The notes under the pieces: generated by a model
Seen by the model: only the letters and a program-made list of their open reading frames with translations
Told to the model about the DNA's origin: nothing
The model's database searches: none
Shown here: positions 61,431-64,000 of the stretch, in pieces
How positions within the stretch are numbered: position 1 is the first letter of the stretch
Layout of the letters: every line of letters begins with the position of its first letter
Assembly: GCF_009711165.2 (NCBI RefSeq)
Contig: NZ_WMID02000029.1
Location: 11,810-75,809, forward strand
From: Flavobacterium sp. MC2016-06
GTDB taxonomy: Bacteria > Bacteroidota > Bacteroidia > Flavobacteriales > Flavobacteriaceae
Length of the DNA stretch: 64,000 nt
Direction of reading: 5' to 3'
Program-made: the position numbers and the translations under genes

Positions 61431-62522
61431 ATGACTGAAAAATTTGGATTAGAAATAGATTATATGCCAGTAGGAAATGGTACGCGTAGTGGCGATGCAA
61501 TAGCACTTAGGTTTGGTGAATGCGAGAACGGGGTATGGAAAAATCAAACTGTATTTGTGATAGATGGAGGAAATGAAGAAAGTGGAAAAGCTCTAGTTGA
61601 TCATATTAAAAATATTTATAATACTAATAAAGTTGATCGTGTAATTTTAACTCATACTGATGCTGATCATGCGTGTGGATTAAAAATTGTACTTCAAAAT
61701 TTGGAAGTAGGAAAAATATGGATGCATTGCCCTTGGAATCATTGGGATGATATAAAAGATTATATAGTTGACGGAAGAATAACTAGAAATAGCTTCAGCG
61801 AAAGAATGAGAGAAGCATATCAATATGCATATAATATTGAAAAGTTAGCAAATGAAAAAGGTATTAAAATAGTTTCACCACAGCAAGGTTTAGTTTATAC
61901 TCACAATGATGAGAATATTTTAAAAGTTTTAGGACCAAGTAAGGAGCTTTATTTATCATTAATACAAGCTTCTGGAAAAACGCCAGATATGGCATTATTT
62001 GAGAGTACAAGAATATTTAGTTCATCTGATGAAAAAACTGTTTACGAAACTATGTCTTTTGAAACAGAGAATTTGGCTGACACGGATATGCCTACATCTG
62101 CAGAGAATGATATGAGTCTTGTTTTATTATTAACTGTTGGAGGTGAAAAAGTTCTATTTACAGGTGATTCTGGAACGCAAGGTCTATTTAAATCAATACA
62201 TTATGCAACTGCGAATCAAATTTCTTTAAAAGATTTAAATTTACTTCATGTTCCTCATCATGGTAGTAGGAGAAATTTATCAAAAGGCATTTTAAAATAT
62301 ATAAATGCGAAATATTGTATCATTTCGTGTTCGAAGGAAGGATTTCCTAAACATCCATCTCCAATAGTTACTAATAGTTTAATTAGACGTGGAATGGCTC
62401 CATATTGTACAAAAGGGACTCAATTGAATTATCGTTCTGATTTAACTCCTGTGCGAAAAAATGTTTATCCTATACCTGTTTATCCATTTATTACGAATGT
62501 ACAAATACCATCAGATATATGA
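61431..62522 (+). CDS. MBL-fold (ComEC-type) metallo-hydrolase
   Basis: A 363-aa soluble metallo-beta-lactamase-fold protein. I use the ATG at 61431; the longer frame starts at a TTG. Metal ligands are visible: LTHTDADHACG (His75, Asp77, Asp79, His80), FTGDSGTQG (Asp) and VPHHGSRRN (His276/277). The last, PHHGS, is the mark of the ComEC C-terminal nuclease-like group. Between them is a 110-residue insertion (about 95-205). It overlaps the next gene by 4 bp (ATGA), so the two proteins probably act together. I infer a nuclease or phosphodiesterase effector held at the membrane by its partner. Confidence 0.85.
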   Translation: MTEKFGLEIDYMPVGNGTRSGDAIALRFGECENGVWKNQTVFVIDGGNEESGKALVDHIKNIYNTNKVDRVILTHTDADHACGLKIVLQNLEVGKIWMHCPWNHWDDIKDYIVDGRITRNSFSERMREAYQYAYNIEKLANEKGIKIVSPQQGLVYTHNDENILKVLGPSKELYLSLIQASGKTPDMALFESTRIFSSSDEKTVYETMSFETENLADTDMPTSAENDMSLVLLLTVGGEKVLFTGDSGTQGLFKSIHYATANQISLKDLNLLHVPHHGSRRNLSKGILKYINAKYCIISCSKEGFPKHPSPIVTNSLIRRGMAPYCTKGTQLNYRSDLTPVRKNVYPIPVYPFITNVQIPSDI

Positions 62523-63226
62523 ATTTAGGAATTGATGAATACTCAATTAAAGCTCGGTTTTATCCATCATTTATTGTCTTAATACCAGCTATTGTTCTTT
62601 CAATATATTATTTGACAAATTTTGAACAATATTATCATTATTTAACGGCACTTTCTGTTGCTGGATTATTTACATTCATTTTAGCTCAATTAGGGCGTGA
62701 TAAAGGAAAAGTTAAAGAGATTCAATTATTTCAATATTTTGGAGGAAAACCAACAACTCAGATTCTTAGACATAGAGATGCTTTTTTAGATAAAACTACT
62801 AAAAAACGTTATCATTTTCTTTTATCGCAAAAGCTTCAATTGCAAATGCCTACTGAAATTGAAGAAAATAGTGATATTTTAAATGCTGATGGAATTTATG
62901 ATAGCTGTGCAAAATACATGATTTCTAAAACTAGAGATACAAATGTTTACTATCTACTTTTTAAAGAAAATATTAGTTATGGATTTAGACGAAATTTATG
63001 GGGAATGAAATCTTGGTCTATTAGTATATTAATTATTACATTATTTATTCACTTAATTTTCGCTACTACTAGTTTTTCAGAGTTTAGTTTTTCAAATTCT
63101 GAAATAGGATTAATAGTGTTTTTATTATTTTTATTATTTTTTTGGATTTTTATTATCACTCGTGGTTGGATAAAAATAGCTGCATTTGCATATGCTGAAA
63201 GACTTTTTGAAGGTTTAAATAATTAA
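62519..63226 (+). CDS. multi-pass membrane protein coupled to the MBL hydrolase
   Basis: A 235-aa protein with about four membrane helices: two near the N-terminus (about 16-33 and 40-58), two at the C-terminus (about 162-182 and 193-215). Between them is a cytoplasmic loop of about 100 residues with FGGKPTTQILRHRDAF, ending in SCAKYMISKTRDTN. The loop motif GGxPTT...RHRD is distinctive, but I do not know a named function. The start overlaps the MBL stop (ATGA). A membrane-disrupting or anchoring role next to a hydrolase is typical of two-gene defence modules; this is inference. Confidence 0.75.
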   Translation: MNLGIDEYSIKARFYPSFIVLIPAIVLSIYYLTNFEQYYHYLTALSVAGLFTFILAQLGRDKGKVKEIQLFQYFGGKPTTQILRHRDAFLDKTTKKRYHFLLSQKLQLQMPTEIEENSDILNADGIYDSCAKYMISKTRDTNVYYLLFKENISYGFRRNLWGMKSWSISILIITLFIHLIFATTSFSEFSFSNSEIGLIVFLLFLLFFWIFIITRGWIKIAAFAYAERLFEGLNN

Positions 63227-63300
63227 TTGGCTAATTCGATATTTAGGTGTGTATATGATTTGTACCTATGATTTTAAAAAATATTAAACCGTAAAACTAC

Positions 63301-63831
63301 ATGAAGACATTTTTTGAAAAAATATTTAAGCCATACATATTTCCGATTATTATATTAATTATTGGAGCTTACTTAAAAACAGGAGAAAATTTAAATGTAA
63401 TTACAGATTATTTTTTACAAAGTTCAAATAGTTTTATCAAGTTTTTTGGTCGTCAATTCTATTTATGGGAAGTAATTTTTTATTTGATAATTATCTTCAT
63501 TATATCTAAAGTTTATAAATTAATTTTCAATTCTAAATCTAGCATGGAAAAGAAAATGTTAAAAGCAATAAAAAAATATCCATTAAGATATAATGTAACG
63601 ATTACTGGAACTACTGATGAATTTGTTTTTAAATATTCTCTTTTAGTTGAAAATGAAAAATACAGAATAAATGATCTAAGACCATATTGCTCAAACTGTT
63701 CTGAAAAATCTATAAGAATGGCAACATTTTCTTATGGTGATTTTAAATGCAATTGTGGAAAATATATAGACTACAGGCTTTGTCAAGATATAAAAAGTAG
63801 AATTATTACTGATTTAGAAGAGTTAGAATAA
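63301..63831 (+). CDS. membrane protein with C-terminal zinc ribbon
   Basis: A 176-aa protein with two hydrophobic helices (about 12-26 and 56-74), then a cytoplasmic part with a zinc-ribbon-like cysteine set: PYCSNCSEK and DFKCNCGKY, about 17 residues apart, plus a later Cys. The family is not recognised. It lies 74 bp after the membrane gene in the same direction, so it may belong to the same module or be separate cargo. Confidence 0.65.
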   Translation: MKTFFEKIFKPYIFPIIILIIGAYLKTGENLNVITDYFLQSSNSFIKFFGRQFYLWEVIFYLIIIFIISKVYKLIFNSKSSMEKKMLKAIKKYPLRYNVTITGTTDEFVFKYSLLVENEKYRINDLRPYCSNCSEKSIRMATFSYGDFKCNCGKYIDYRLCQDIKSRIITDLEELE

Positions 63832-63862
63832 AGCTGAAAATATTTTATATAAAGTAAGTTTG

Positions 63863-63898
63863 CGATCAGTTTTAGTAATGATCGGATTTTAAAAAAAG
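63863..63898 (+). terminator. possible terminator after the zinc-ribbon gene
   Basis: CGATCA (63863-63868) and TGATCG (63879-63884) form a 6-bp stem, followed by GATTTT. Weak but well placed. Confidence 0.5.
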
Positions 63899-63935
63899 GA
63901 ATTTAACCCAATCTTGTCATTTCTGTAAAGGTTAC

Positions 63936-64000
63936 TTATTTCGGTAACGAATTTATCATTTCTATTGGTTTTTTACCATCAATACCCTGATGTGGTCTTT
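63936..64000 (-). CDS. C-terminal end of an IS3-like transposase/integrase (partial)
   Basis: On the minus strand the last 20 codons before a TAA (63936-63938) read RPHQGIDGKKPIEMINSLPK, the standard ending of rve-type transposases of IS3 and related families. The rest lies beyond the window. It marks a mobile element on the right side of the MBL module. Confidence 0.75.
   Translation of the reverse strand, partial: RPHQGIDGKKPIEMINSLPK

Overview
The window is AT-rich bacterial chromosome from the Bacteroidota, most probably a Flavobacterium or close relative. Four things point there: start codons have almost no Shine-Dalgarno sequence, several promoters fit the Bacteroidota TAnnTTTG -7 box, RHS-type genes of the DUF6443 class are present, and the gene order thiol peroxidase-dgkA-ftsK-lolA-lptF/G-ribBA is flavobacterial in character. 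The species call is inference.

Layout. 1-9.4 kb: exported S8 and M16 peptidases, a DsbD-type thiol:disulfide interchange protein, a MaoC-like hydratase, a lipoprotein alpha/beta-hydrolase and msrA. 9.4-12.8 kb (minus): a YdeP-type molybdopterin oxidoreductase with its FdhD factor. 12.9-21 kb: rpiA, then a redox and stress block (hydrolase, DsbA-like protein, peroxiredoxin, ABM-membrane protein, old-yellow-enzyme), a hybrid histidine kinase next to a LytTR regulator, and dps. The peroxiredoxin and dps genes share an 18-bp upstream motif at the same distance from their starts.

21.3-44.2 kb is the accessory region. It holds three 772-bp IS6-family elements (similar but not identical, none with an obvious 8-bp target duplication), gene fragments at their edges, and two nearly identical tRNA-Ser(UGA) genes 20.3 kb apart. 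Between the tRNAs lie two cargo modules. The first is a tight three-gene operon: a 1761-aa protein with two alpha/beta-hydrolase segments and a CHAT protease, a TIR protein, and a KGGVGR-type P-loop ATPase with a transmembrane segment. It looks like an undescribed arrangement of a conflict or anti-phage system. The second is an exported RHS pair, one member ending in a Hint/intein-like domain and the other in an RHS core plus OmpA-like domain, followed by a small DUF922-like putative zinc protease. A tyrosine integrase cut off by the third IS lies beside the second tRNA-Ser, as expected for an old tRNA-integrated island.

44.3-61.1 kb (minus) is core genome. It contains thioesterase, ribBA with a degenerate RibA half, LptF/G, LolA, FtsK, DgkA and Tpx; then a DUF6952-thioredoxin-AhpC redox group; then a cell-wall recycling cluster (NagZ-like GH3, GNAT, TPR protein, AmpG-like MFS, GHL10 hydrolase, AnmK). 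Two non-coding stretches here carry repeats: REP-like inverted repeats at 51.5-52.1 kb and a direct repeat array of about 165 bp per unit at 59.3-59.8 kb.

61.4-64 kb (plus) is a second accessory segment: a metallo-beta-lactamase-fold hydrolase translationally coupled to a multi-pass membrane protein, then a membrane-anchored zinc-ribbon protein, then the tail of another transposase at the window edge. All positions, motifs and repeats were read by eye; family names rest on motif recognition, not on searches.
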